In this document: positions 19,340-32,680 of the stretch, in pieces
Layout: each line of letters opens with the position of its first letter
Numbering within the stretch: position 1 is the stretch's first letter
Source of the DNA: Toxotes chatareus
Lineage: Eukaryota > Chordata > Actinopteri > Toxotidae
NCBI GenBank assembly: GCA_016801885.1
Contig: CM028899.1
Location: 15,887,501 to 15,951,500 of the forward strand
Length of the DNA stretch: 64,000 nucleotides
Direction: 5' to 3'
Program-made: the position numbers and the translations under genes
Notes under the pieces: generated by a model
Seen by the model: the letters and a program-made list of their open reading frames with translations, nothing else
Database searches by the model: none
What the model was told of the DNA's origin: nothing

Positions 19340-19860
19340 ACATGAGCTGAATGACGGTTTGCTCATTAAAATCTTTGCAAGCATGGCCGCTGGATTGATC
19401 TGTCTCACCGCATCAGGGTAAAGAATTTGTTTATATACTTAAAATGACAGCGGCGGTTAATCTCTGATGCTTTTTAATGTGGCATCAATATGACATGGGA
19501 AAAAAAATGCAACCTTCCATGGACGCGGCATGCAACCTTGATGTAGCGGGCGAGACCACAGGGGTTTCTTAGACTCCGATAGCCTTCATGCTCATGAATA
19601 AAACAGGGGGTTTAGGGGGCTTCCTGTGCAGCTAATTCACAGCGCCGAGCTTCCAATCTGTTTTTATGGTACTTGGGCGGAACAATTTCTCTTCTCCTGC
19701 TTCAGGGCTGCATACAGCACGGAAAGCGGATTCTCGGGAGCTCGTACAGGGATAGTAATTTGCCATAATCAGTCATTGTGCACTGGTGAGTTCAGCACAA
19801 GCTGAGACACATGATACTTTGTGGTGTTTCTTCAATTTTATGCAAATAAACAAAGCAGTA
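19340..19860. promoter_or_regulatory. candidate regulatory element
   Basis: Complex sequence with many CpGs (unusual for neutral vertebrate DNA), TAATTTG, CATGAATAAA, TTTGTTTATAT (FOX-like) and the composite at its right end. No coding signal. Confidence 0.38.
19840..19852 (+). promoter_or_regulatory. FOX-POU composite, copy 2
   Basis: ATGCAAATAAACA is a perfect octamer overlapping ATAAACA (FOX). It is an inverted exact copy of 18411-18423. Confidence 0.4.
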
Positions 19861-22265
19861 CAGCTTCTAAAATTGCCCCTCATTTCTATCATGATAATGT
19901 CTGTTGGCATATAACTGCCAACACAACTTTCATGTAGGTGTTAGTTATGAATGATTTATGTATTTGCTAAGCTCTGATGTTCTTTTCTATGAGTTATGTA
20001 TTTAGGATCTGAAGAACTGTAGTTTTTTTTCCTTGTAGCAAATGACAGATTACATCACCATGTGCTTTTAAACCAAACCTGCTAAAATACCAGGCAACAC
20101 ATCGCCATCACTCACTGCAATTAGTAATGAGAAATGCGGTTCTCTTCCTCGTGAGTCCTGTTTGCAGACTCATTACCAGGCCCTGCTGGTTCCTCCAGCA
20201 CTGAGAGGAAGTTAAACAAAGCGCCACTCACACGCAGCCCCTCCGTGACGACAACAGGCTCCAGACCCATCGCCAAACGCTGAGAAGTGAAGGGCCTGCG
20301 AAAACAAACCACTACGACACCCTTCACTCTTTCTTCTACTCGACCGCACCCTGTCATCATCCGAGCCAATCACTAGTGCCTCAAGCTACGTTAAGAACTG
20401 AGAAAACAAACCACCAGGCAGTAAAACCCCAAACCTCTCCATCTTAATTCTACCACACAGCTCATCGTATCACAGGTTGTAACGGGAAACCAACCCTCTT
20501 TATTTAATTGTGATTTTAAGTCATAATTGTACTTTTTGTCTTTGTCACAACAAAAATTTAAATTAGACGCATAATGAGTTCACAGAGATATGATCAAGAT
20601 CAACTGAAGGCAAACACAGAGGCAGGTGTACATATTGATATACTGCATGTGCGTACACACACATACAGTATACACACACAAGAGGCAGAGGGGACCTAAT
20701 TAAATGTAGACAGTGACTGTGTGGACCGGCGTACAGTGGAGCTGGGCCCCAAGCTGCTACAGCAACAGTTCATCTCGGCCAATTACATGTTGCATCAAAG
20801 CCAGGGCAGCCATAAAGTGGTGGGTTCACAGGCGACATTGTTGTGTGCGTGGTCAGCAATCAGCAACATCCCCTGCTGGGATCTGCCGCCGTTGAAGCCA
20901 TAGAGAGAGTCACCTGACAGCAGCCAGTACAGCAGAGGCCCGCCTGCCTGCTGTGTGATCTTCTCCTAATGTGTATGTGACTGAACCGCAGGCCTCTGGG
21001 ATGGAAGTTGTGCGATATTTTAAAAAAATATATCCAAACCCCCAGCGGGTTTTCTGTTTATCGGCCCTCTTTCAATCAGAATACGTGTGTGTTTGATCTT
21101 CACAGTTCCTGAGTGTGATGCAACCAAACTAATGACCAAAAGTAACTACTTTTGTGCAATAATTAATAATACAAAACAGTTGAATCCCATCAGGTTTGCT
21201 CATTGCTTTACCTTGTGTTTGCCGTGGTCACGAACAAGACATCCAGTGATTACCTTCCTGCCATGAAGCTTGACTTTCACATTTTCTGATTCTACAGTCC
21301 TAATTTGCATGGCTAATTTTCCCATTGACTTCAGTGAGAAAATTGGCTCAGAAAATTAGAAAGGGTTGCATGTTCTTTTTTCACTGTTGGATTTTTATGC
21401 AGCTGTATATTCTGGTCTCTTGTAATTGAAGATGAACATTTTATATAAGCAATGAAACAATGATGCCTAGGATAATTTTTTGCCATAAAATGAAATGCAT
21501 TAGCAAAGATCTCACTCATTCTCCGGTACTTATATCTCAGTAGTCAGTCTTATCCACTGTATATACAGGTGATCCTATAAGAGCCGTAAAGAGCCAAGGG
21601 AATGAGAGCAGAAGGAGTGCAGTTAAGAGTAAGTCCAGTGTTTAGCCTGTGGATGGGCAGGTACATTGAGTCTCCTGGTCCTGTCTGTGACTGAGCAGCA
21701 GCAGTTCTCCTGTTTCTCTCCTCAACCCTAAAGCTGCGAGTGAGGCGGGAGTCGGCCCAGGATGGGTTTCCCAGGATTAGGAGGGGGTCAGGACTGAAGT
21801 GCTGCCACTCTTCCTCTCAGCAGCCGAGCCACAGCTCCCTCATTATACCTGAGGAGTCAAAACATTACCCATGGTGCACTGGGGCCTCTGGGACAGGTCC
21901 ATCCCTTGCACCACGCAGGGCGGGATGGACTCACTTCCATTGCAGCCAAGGGGAATATGCGGATGTTTTTTTGTGTAATCATCATTACTACATATTGAGA
22001 TAGAGTTTTGATTGCTGTTGAGAAATAATTCCAAAGAGCAGGAACCATAATGTTTGAAATTGGTTTTCAGTATTTAAACTTATTAAGAGCACTTGAGAAC
22101 ACGCGCTCTTCTTCTGACTCTCCCTCTCCCTCTTCTTGTGAATGTGTCTATTGTGGGTGACAAAGTGTGTGTCAGCGTATGCACGGCAAATAGACCTTGC
22201 CTTCACAACACATAAAGGCATCCATTAACCAATCACATCAATAACCTTTTGTTAATTTATATATA
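19861..22265. other. non-coding desert segment
   Basis: No gene seen. It includes a CA-rich patch (20,655-20,680), an octamer at 21303-21310 within complex sequence (21,190-21,330), and ordinary unique sequence. The minus-strand open frame near 20121-20369 has no splice context or homology I recognise. Confidence 0.6.
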
Positions 22266-22289
22266 TTTATTTATATATTTCTCCCTTTC

Positions 22290-22640
22290 CTTCAGCGAAA
22301 CATAATTGCCGATTACGTAATGTTTAGGCCCGGCATGTTGATTAATGTCCAGTGTTTGAAAGGCTGCGCTTCTTACTGTGAATTAGAGAATGATTAGTGC
22401 ATGGCAAATCTACTTCATTCTAAATATGTTAATTAACGGTCTATGCAGTGGGTGCAGTAGTTAAAAGCACTAGTAACCTCACACAAGCTTCAAATGTAAC
22501 CACACTCTAAATTGCTTGCCGTGGGTTTCTTTGAAAGGCTATATTTAATTAAATGGCATACAGTAGCCATCTCGGGGCTAATGGAACTTATATTATATGT
22601 AAGAGATCTGGTGAGGAGTCACTTAACCATCCATTACGAC
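22290..22640. promoter_or_regulatory. candidate conserved element with PAR-bZIP palindrome
   Basis: Repeat-free and rich in TAAT words (GATTAATG, TTAATTAAC, TTTAATTAAATGG). It includes the perfect palindrome ATTACGTAAT at 22312-22321, a top-affinity PAR-bZIP/E4BP4 (D-box) site. Confidence 0.38.
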
Positions 22641-25145
22641 TGCTGTTTCAGTTCTGTGGCACTGTTCTCGAGCCACATGTAAATGATGGGGATTAAATCA
22701 GCGTTCTAATACAATTTAGCCAAGACGTGTGAATTGAGAGGAGTTTTGCAAACCAGTAAGGTAGATTTCATTTATTAATACTATTGATTTTCTTCAATAC
22801 ATTGCAGTTCAACAATCTAGATTTTCTGTAATATAATATTTATATTAATGATTTAAGCACTATTAATATGATGTCAATATAGTTTTTTCGTTGGATTTCA
22901 GATTCAGTGCTAGATGAGAACAGACTTGTAAAATCTACAGTATGTAAACACAGGGCCAATCCAGTAAGACAGAGTGGCTCTTCAGAAGCACTAACAGAGC
23001 ACAGAGCCACCTAGTGTTAGCACTCAGTGCACAATAGGCTCCTCTGGTGGCTTCACATCCTACAGTGCTGTCACTGAATGGCCAGAAAAACACACTGACA
23101 AATTACTAAAAGAATATACAGGCTTACCTGTGTGACAGTTTTCAAGAAAATCCATTCTAGGTTGATTTCAGCATAGCTTGGACAACATGCAGGAAAATAA
23201 TCTGTTATTTAAAAAAAACAAAAACATGTATTTGCATACACAGTTGTTGGTGAACACTGTAAAGTATAGAATTTCAACTTTTGCATAGTTTGAAGCGTAA
23301 CAATAAACATTGCCAGCCCTACACACATCCTTGTTTCATTGTGTCAAGCTGCCCCAGTAATGTAGCATGGTTTCTCATATCTTGGTTAAGGGTGCCCCCA
23401 TCTGGCCAACAGCTCACTAATCTGTTCACAGATGGTGCTGAGGCAGTTTAGTCGCTCCTTTGCTTCCTCCCACCCCACCACTCGTTCTTTGCACTGATTC
23501 CTTTTATGAGAGCTCAGTGTCCCCTAATATAGATTGTTTGTGTGAACCTACCCATGATAATTCTGCGTTTGACATGAGGTGATTTTGATCATTTTAGACA
23601 TCTAATAGTATTTACAATGTGGAATTTAATTTTGCAAAAAAAATTAAGAGTTGTGGAAGATGCTTATTTTGCACCAGAATTTTAAGGATTTATTGCTGTC
23701 TCTCTCCTTTACTCTCTCTCTCTCGCTCTCTCACCCACACACAGTTTCAACATCCATGCAGCAACAGTTGTTTTGGGGCAGTCTTGGTGTATTGGGTGAA
23801 ATGAGGGTGGCAGCGCGCGGCGTTGTAATTTGCAGCCGTGCTGGAGGAGCCCATTTTCTTGTGTGTGGTCAGTGGGCGCTGGCTGCCGTTCATCAGTATG
23901 GAAGTCTATGAGGTGAGGAAAAATTGTAATGATGGACACTGAGCGGCAGGAATCAGCTGCTCAATAAGCCCCCCTAATTGCTTAGCAACAGTGTTCCAGG
24001 GTCTCTCATTTGAGATCAAGAGTTTAGTGGACTGAAGACTCCGCTTTGGAGAAATAGAGCTTGTGCCATTCGATAAGACGGCGGAGAAATGGGCTCTATC
24101 TTCTACTTCCTCCGTGCCCTCCCTCCCATTCCTCCACCCCCTTCTCCTCTCTCTCCTTCTTTTTCTCTCTTACCCTCTCCGTCTCTCTGCCACCAACACC
24201 ACCACCCCCCCAACCCTTTCCTACCAGGATGATTATGTTACCTTTCAACTGCATGATGTATTCAGTTCACTAGATTATTTTCTGTCATCTCAGTTAATTG
24301 AATTCTGTCCATCACATATAGATGTTTTCACATTTGCATAAAGGTTAGAGTGGTGAAGAGTGTCAAACTTCAATTTAGACAATGTCACTCAAATAAATAT
24401 GCTGGCCTCTTTCTCTCTCTCTCCCCCTCTTCTGGCTCTCTGGAGGTGGGTATTCACGGATTCTGTCTGCATTTACATAGATCTGTATTCCTGGGGTGTG
24501 CTGGCTCTCATATACATGTAAATATGAATATGAAAATGACCGGATGGCTGTCTGATATGGGCTGCGTGACCATGTGTAGCTGGATGTGTGTGAATCTTTT
24601 CAATAATCTGCCTGTTGGCACGTGTTTGATTTTATGTGTGAGTTTCTGTCCACATGGTCACCCTCACCGCAGGTTTGTGACACAGACAGTATGTAGGCAT
24701 GGCTATCCTCTGCAGAGGCTCTCAGTAAGCACTTCCTCCTACTCCCCTACTCATTGTCAAGTGCCTCTAACATCAAGCCTACAACGTCATGTGAAAATGT
24801 AGGACCTCAGCAGGAGGGGTAAGAAGAGGACCTACCCGAGTATAACGTGTAAATGTATCTCTACAGGCAGACACATGCACATAAAAGCATGGTGGTCGAT
24901 ACAGACACATTCATTTTACACACACACTCCTCCACTGAATGTTTAAAGCAGTTTCTCCATGGCAGCCAATCTGTTAAATGGCTACGACTGACAGAGGGAA
25001 ACGGAGCATAATAACATGTCACACAAGGAAACATTACAAAGAGGGGGGTGAGAAAGGCAGACTTCTCTGACAGACAAGAAGACCCGGGCCAATTCACATT
25101 TAATAAGTGTCCCGGAATATCCAATTATGTTTGCTTTTGAAAATT
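22641..25145. other. non-coding desert segment
   Basis: AT-rich around 22,750-22,900. A CTCF-like word (GCCACCTAGTG) is at 23006-23016, and octamers are at 23230-23237 and 24332-24339. Pyrimidine-rich runs lie at 23,695-23,735 and 24,110-24,190. No gene recognised. Confidence 0.55.
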
Positions 25146-25149
25146 GATT

Positions 25150-25460
25150 CATGTGTCTTTAGAGGCAATTTTCATATTAGCCTCTTTCAAATAAACATCT
25201 ATTAGGTTTATGTATCGCATTGGCGTGTGGCGACAGCGTGCAGCCAGAGCTAAAATAAGTCTGTGTCAGTTAGTCAATAAATGGGAGCGCGAAGACGACG
25301 GACAGATTAGAGTGCTTATCTCTTTTCATCAGCTCTGAATGCCAGCTGAATTGAAGGTCAATATCTGAGGATTCTCCAGGTGTCTGGAGAGTATGGATTG
25401 GCTAGTGCTTGCAACGCCTCTGTCCGACTTTGTGGGCAGGCCAGGACCAATTTCAAATGT
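25150..25460. promoter_or_regulatory. candidate regulatory element
   Basis: Complex sequence with CpGs, a FOX word ATAAACA (25191-25197), TCAATAAA, and an E-box CAGGTG (25377-25382). No coding signal. Confidence 0.35.
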
Positions 25461-28005
25461 GTCACAGCCGCATTTGAGCAGTTACCTGGACAAAACCACT
25501 ATACATTATCCTACATTCCTCTTTAACACTCCTTCCCCCACCGCTCTCTTCTTCATTCTTCTCTCTTCCCTCACCGTCTCCGAGTTCTCTCCACTGGTCT
25601 AGATACGTCACACTGTGGGCTTTGTCACGCCTTGTGATACATGGTGTGAGTTATCTGTGGAGACTAAGGAAATGTCTGCTGAGAGACAAGCGAAGGTGGG
25701 TTATTATTTATGATAACATGAAAGACAATTGTGTGCTGATATTGACTGGAAGATTTACAATCTCCTTTTAGGAACAGACACAGTCAGAGGCTCAGCAATG
25801 GAGAAAAACTACTTTTTTGATTGGAAATTAGAAAACCCAAATATCGGGGGAAAGTACAAAAGGTGAAAGTATGCCTCTTTTCAATAGGCCATCTGTTTAC
25901 AGCCATTTTCAAGGTTGTTCATTATTGATTACATCTCTATTTCTCCTTCCAGAGATGCAGTCTAAAAACACTGTAGATAAAGAACTATTTAAAACTCACT
26001 GAGGCTGTGTTCAACACTATCTTGCTTCTTTTCTCTCCCCTGGTTTGCAATGAATGCAGCGGTTTTCTCGTTGGAAATGGACGGGGAAAGCCTGATAGGC
26101 CGTGAACGGGGCAGATGGCGCTCTGCTCTCGCCTCCAGCTCCCAGTGTTTGTGTTTGAGCTTAGCACTCTGTTCAAACTCTGAAATCACACACACAAAAA
26201 AAACAGTAGATGAAACAACGCTGGCACTCAGCGTATGCAGAATGTGTGCACGTGTGTGTGTGTGTGTAGTTGAGGTTGGTTATGAGGTTGTGGAGGTGGC
26301 GCTTGTGTATTGAAGGGTCTTGTCCAGTGTGTCAGAGGGCCCTTTCGGCTACTCTCTTCTCAGACAAAGCTTTGGTGAAGGGGCTCACTCCAACAGGACA
26401 TGGCTGCTGGGGGGAGAGAGTGGCAGCACCACTCCAGACCTACTCGCCTGCAGGAGGAGGCTATCTCAGCCACCTAGTCCACTCCTCAGGCTGGCCGATA
26501 CCCTCCACCGCAACTAGCACCACCCACGGGGAAGGCCATATCTGACCTTATCTCAGCATGTGCGCAGCTGTCTATCAACACACACTGGTACAGCCACAGA
26601 AAACAACCTTTCGCGGTGAGTGTAGGAAACTCAAAAAATCGGCACTACTTAAAAGTGTGCACAGCCAAGCCAGACTTGAAACTGGATGTTACAGGGTAAG
26701 GAAATGGTGGCTGGTCTCACAACGTCGGCGCTGACAGTGAACACAGTGAACAAAATTGTCGATATGACATGAATTTATTTCTCTGCTTTGAATTAAACTG
26801 CGCAAGATATTCATATACTTTCGCAGCACTGAATGAGGAGAAAGCGCCTGCTGAGTATTACAAGGAAATGAATGGCTGGCTTTATTTGTGTACGCATCTG
26901 TAATGTTATTGTGGCCATTTTTATTCATGCAGGCAAAGTTGTGAGCTCACCCTTGGCTTTTATTTACATGGTAGTCTTTCGTCTGCTCAACGGGAGAGCC
27001 TAGCAAGCTGTAGATAGGTCCTTTCAGATACTTACAAAGACTGCTTCAGCTGCTTTTTGTTGCCGTAACTACCTCTTTCTTCCTCACATTCCAAATATCT
27101 TTGGTTCAGACCTGGTGGCCTTGATGAACAAGGTTCTATGGAATCAATCAACTGCTTCTCTCAGAAGATCTTAACATGGTTTAATGTTGGCCTTGCCACA
27201 TTGTCCTTTTGAGATATAAACCTCATCCAACTTGCGCCTGAGATCCAAGTTTTTTTTCTGAGGAGTCTTTTTGTGTAGAGTGGATTTCAGAGAGGCCTCA
27301 GTGTGGGGAAAAAACACAACTAGAGAGAGACAAGCAAGGCTGAGGCATATTGTTCTCGCTAATAATGAATGACAGCATACCTCAAGTGTTTTTTGTGACA
27401 CATTCATTCACCGTGGTCAAAGAAACTTTAAATCATTCATCTTTAATGTAAATTCAACTTTTCACGACAAATCATGTGAGTGTGGCATGAGGATGTGGAA
27501 ATAAAATTCAGGCATTTCATCCATCCTGATGTATTTAGGTGTGACTGCAATGCACCAGTAGAATTTTTCACTTTTTTTATTAATATAGCATTTTAGATAT
27601 GTCCACCTATAGGTGAAGATTACTAACTTTCACCTGTTTTTGGCCGGACAAAACAGTGATAGGCTACAAAAAAGACAAATAGGTCTTGTGAATATTATGT
27701 TTTCACTGTGTTTGATCAGATAATAAATAACACCTGTATTTTCTTTCTTTTTGTCACGTGCAACAGCCCCATTGTTAGTGAAACAGACATCTATTCATGG
27801 TGGACATATGTGCGAAGCACCATCAGCGTCTACAACCTTTCCCAGCTTCAGTAAAACAGCAACATCTGCCTTCAGTTTTTATAGCGCACAACATATGTCC
27901 CTTCTTTGGTGACAAAGCTGGCTAAGGATCTCATGCTGTTCCTGTCCCCTAGTCCAAACATACATCTTTAGATACCTGTCAGCCTTTATTATTCTGTCCT
28001 CTGTC
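25461..28005. other. non-coding desert segment
   Basis: A short GT repeat (26,250-26,267) and otherwise unique sequence; the enhancer-like part at 26760-26990 is listed separately. Open frames near 26,050-26,545 look like composition effects. Confidence 0.55.
26760..26990. promoter_or_regulatory. candidate regulatory element
   Basis: Repeat-free. Shows TTGAATTAAA, TTATTGTGG (SOX-like), a palindrome GTGAGCTCAC (26941-26950) and TATTTAC (FOX, 26961-26967) in close order. Confidence 0.35.
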
Positions 28006-28009
28006 GCTG

Positions 28010-28400
28010 CAGATAAGGAAAGTTAAAGTTTAATGAAATGCAACCCAGCCACAGAGGCCCGGCTTTTATAATTTGTCACTGGCTGGGTGCTGGGAGCCCA
28101 CTGCTATGTAAACATGGAGGCAGTGGTCACGGCCATTACCTCTAAATGACGGAACATGGACGAAGTGGCAGAAATGTCACTCTAAACCAGCCATTTTCCT
28201 GTTGTTGCCTTGCGCTGCACCGTTCTCCCCCATAAACCAAGATGGAGACATCAAAATTTGAAAAACACAAATTCTAATAAAGCCCTCGGTAATGTTTTCG
28301 CAGCAAATTACCCACAGAAACCGTATCCAAATGCAGTCATTTCCCGTCTGTATTTTCATATAAAATTGATAGCCAGCATGTTCTGGGTAGCCAGGGATGT
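28010..28400. promoter_or_regulatory. candidate regulatory element
   Basis: About 390 bases of balanced, repeat-free sequence with TTTAATGA, TTATAATTTG, TCTAATAAAG and AAATTGATAG words. The open frames over it on both strands do not look like a protein family. Confidence 0.33.
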
Positions 28401-31400
28401 AAGAACAGTAAGTGTGATGAGTGTTGGAAGCTTCCAAAGCCCTGCAGCAGTATAATCAGCAGTACTCTCAGAGACTATAGCCAACATACTACATTTAGGG
28501 CCTGGGGTATATATGTTCCCTGTCTCATGCACTAGGGCCACAGCACTACTTACACTGTGTCCACCTATATAACCTTAATGACAAATAAAGATAGGCCTGG
28601 GATGCCTGCAGCTATAGTGGTCAAGGAGCTCTGATGCACTTTCTATCACTGCACTGAAGAGTCTTATAGCTAACAGTAGATTAAATGTATTTCTGACTAG
28701 CAGCTCCTTTTCTGCGCTGTTATAATCCTGATGATTTTATACAGAAAAAAAAAATCAGTTATTAAAATGGTCATTATCTGTCATGAGACAGTGTCATTTG
28801 GCCGTAGACAATGAGCAGCACAGTGTGACATAAGAGAGGAGGACTGTCCCTCTTCACTGGTTTGTTCTGCACTAGACAGAACTCTAGGAAACAGCTTATT
28901 CTCCCACTTCAATTTTGAGCTCCATTTTAGCCTGGACTGCAGTCTAGCTGAGAGCAGGGGTCCACACACCAGAACAGACACTCGCACACACTCACACACA
29001 CGGAGCACACACATACACACTTCAGCAGCAGTTGATGTCTTAATACAGGCAGGATCTAATTTAGCTGATCCTCTGACATTTATCCTTTAGGTAAACTCTA
29101 GCACTCCCCTCTCAGTCCCAGTGGCACCCGTGCCAACAAAACGGCGCAGGCATATTTTAGAGCGCCGGCTTCACACCTTCAAAGTGCCCTCAGGGACACT
29201 CTGTGTCTCCTCTCCGTTTTCTAGTGAAATACTCCACATTTGCTGTTATTTCTTGGGCCCTTTGTGATCTGGAAAAGGAAGTTACCTGAGAGTACACCCT
29301 TGATGAAAAAGATGGCGGGGGGGTTTATTTATTCTTGGCTGCAGCCATTTTCAGGTGGTGTAGAAATTGATGGGCACCAGTAACATACGCACTCACTTAT
29401 GGCAAAGCACACCAACAAAGCTGTTGAACAGACATGCGCAAACATACTCAGAGGTGGGCTGCGTGTGTGTGTGTGGACTGGTAGGGGCTATAATCAGTAG
29501 CTCTGTGACAAGGGAGGGAGGTGGTGGCTGGCAGGAGGGACAGAGGGACAGGAGTGATAACAGATTGAGCGACTCTGATAAACTCTCCTCTAATGGTTCT
29601 GCCTGTCCTTCTCCCCCCCGTTTCGACGGCACCTATTTAGTGGACTCTTTCACTGGCGGCGGATTAGAAACCTGGATAAGGAGAAGCAAATACTGGCAGC
29701 TTCTCTGAGTAAGCAACAGAGAGAGGGAAGCAGAGGAAGATAGAGAGAATGAGGGAGAGAGATGGGAGGAGGAGAGACATGAGGAGAATGAAGGACAGAG
29801 GGAGAGAGGCCGAGTGGGAAGGGAGCCGGAGAGGGTATTCAAGGAGTGGCACTTACCCGTAGCCATCCATCGTTTCTCCTTCCACTCCCCTACCCTCCCC
29901 ACTCCCCCTGATTCCCTTATAGCCTCCTGCTTTATTTTTGCTTTCTCTGCCCTTGACAATGCAGTAACTGCTTACGGAGCACTGGAACTGCTCTTTGAGC
30001 CTGAAGTCGATGGTGGGTTCAAGTGGCGGGTTGCAGGAGGTGTCAAACACGGCCTAATTCTGTGTGGTTAACGGCTAGGCGTGACACGAGCAGGACAGTG
30101 TAAACATGGATTAGGTTGATGTCTCAATCACAGCGTGGCAGGCTGACAGACAGGCTGTTGACAGCGGCAGCAACATGGGGAATCTGCTTTGACTTCGTCC
30201 AAGGGTTCGCAGTATATCTACAGGCTCTGATCTAAACATAAAATCATCTTCACTTCACAATTTTTTTTGTGTTTTAACTTTTAGTACTGTAAGAAACAAT
30301 AACTGCCTGAAATAAAATTATATCTTAGTGTACATACTACCTCTTCTTTCAGTAACCCTCTGAAAAACCCAATCTTGATCTGTGAGTCTTTGATACTGCA
30401 ATTAAATATGATACATTCTATGATTTATTTAATATATTTAATTAATCTATTTATATTTTTTTTTATTAAAAGTCTGTTTCAGTTCTTTTTGAGTACACGG
30501 TCAATTCTCCTCCACATCATTTAATTGAGATATCAGGTTTTTTATTTAATAGAATTGAAATCTTTATAAAATTACAAATAACACTTTGCTCAACTTAGAT
30601 CATGAATTTTACAGTAGATTTGGATAATGTGGATTATCAGATTACTTGCAGTATTTATTATTTGTTAAAGGTAACAATGAAGGATCCACACATTGCCCTG
30701 CACATGTTTGGTTACAGTTTCATTGTTTCCCACAGATTGAATATATTTGTGGTAGATGAACGTGAGGGGAGGGAAGGGAGGTGCAAACGGCACTGATTTC
30801 ACATAAATACAGGAATCACAAGATTGCACATAAATGCACCATTCATGCAGGTATTTCAGTCGGTCTGTCACCTGCATTTCCTCACGGACCTTTAAATGAA
30901 AGAAATAATAAGTACGCAAATATAAATAAAGCGTCTGAAAGAAGGCAATTCTATTTAAATTCTAAATAAATTCTTTATACAACAAACACACAGCGAGCCA
31001 TGGGCTTTAATTAACAGACAGCGACTTTTAGATTTGCAGCAGTGACCACAATGTGACCTGACTGAGCATCGGTAAAGACCTAGATATTTATTAAGTGAGA
31101 TGCTCTGTTTTATTGAATGTGGATGGGTAGAACCCCACGCTTGGCTACCATTCAACTGAGAGAAGGCTCAAAATAGAGAGGGATAATGTAACCATGCAAA
31201 ATGAAAAGCAAATAATTGTATCCAGCTTTAAAGCCTCTATTAGTGCAATTCTGTACAGACAAATGGAAAATTGCACACTTAGTAATTTTTCCATTTGATT
31301 ATGACTGCTGAGTATGTGTGATTAAAATAGTGTAATTATATCTACTGTATTGCATTCACGCTCTGAACAAGACAGAAATATCTGACAAATGTAAAACTGT

Positions 31401-32555
31401 ATTGACAGTTTGATTGACAGGACACAATACCATACACTGTAGTAAATTAAGAGAATGTTCCATTTGCTAAATTGATCCATGAAAAGGATTTAACCAGTGG
31501 AGTTAAAAGTTCAAACTGCACATGGCTTTTACAGTGCAACAGGAGTTAAACAATTTAAAAGACAACTATTCATTTCTATCACAATGTTTCTTTTCAGGTT
31601 TTGCAAATGTGAAGCATTAAAGCACCACTCCAGACAGAAGTAAAAAAAAAAAAACTATCTTTAGTGAAACTCTTGCCACAATGTCAAAGAAGAAATAACA
31701 CAAATTTCTATACACTGGTAGCAATTATGTTGAGTAGCATCCTAGTCGACAGGGTCGTCTTTATCCACATGCAAGACAACATCCTACTTCTGAGGGCCAG
31801 TGAGCAGCTTCTCTCAGCCTCATGCTCTAGTGTCAAGTGCTGCAAACAATATGCACTCACAGCAAGCACTGCTCAACTCAGGAGACGACATGCTTCGATG
31901 ATTGTGCCTTTGCCACAACTATTTGTGATTGACAAAGGCCCATGTAACTTGCCATTGACTTTACCTCACAATCTGGTATCTCCGTATATCTCCGTGCGAG
32001 AGCAAACAAACGAGCAGTAAATAACTCGCTCACTCGGTCCCCACAGGCTGTCAATCAAATGGACAAGTGTACACTACGCTGTGTTAGAGAGCTCAGAGCT
32101 GAACTAATCCAGTAAATACAACAAAAGCCTCAACCTGAGGAAAATCCTGTCTGAAGATCCAGTCTCAAACCACAGGAGGGAAGCTGGGAACACAGAAATC
32201 TAATGACTCCAAAGCAGGCATGAAGTGTGAAATCCTGCTCTTTCCTAGGAACAGCTGAGCCTGCATGTGAGGCGAAGCTAGTGACATTTGTCGCAATGAT
32301 AGATAATCATATTTATTGATTCACTGAGTGGAGTCATTAGCTAGTTAACAAGTCGCTACCAGAAATATTATAGTGGAAAGCCACGTTGAAAAGAATGTCA
32401 CTTGAAATTCATAATAGCCAAATGAATGCAACTGTTGTTGTGCTGTATTGAAGTCTTTCAGTGGCTGTCTTGCCATCATCACACTCATCATACCAACGCA
32501 TTACACTGAACAAAAGAGCTAAAGACCAATTATTGAAAGATCCACACAAACTAGG
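28401..32555. other. non-coding desert segment
   Basis: CA-rich patch (28,981-29,020), purine-rich stretch 29,705-29,830, AT-rich sequence 30,240-30,600, and quieter unique sequence at 30,900-31,500. No gene recognised. Confidence 0.55.
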
Positions 32556-32559
32556 GAGC

Positions 32560-32680
32560 TAGCTAAATATTGTCAACTCTAGCCAAATTCCCAATCTGCC
32601 TCTATTAATTAAGCCATTTAATCATCCACCACACTAATTGCATAATTAAATCACTGCCTCCTGGGTGCTACTGATGTGCA
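32560..32680. promoter_or_regulatory. dense homeodomain-site cluster
   Basis: Within about 75 bases (32600-32660) there are ATTAATTA, TTTAATCA, CTAATTG and ATAATTAAATCA, giving at least six TAAT/ATTA cores with flanks preferred by Antp/NK/Lhx-type homeodomains, next to complex sequence. Confidence 0.4.
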
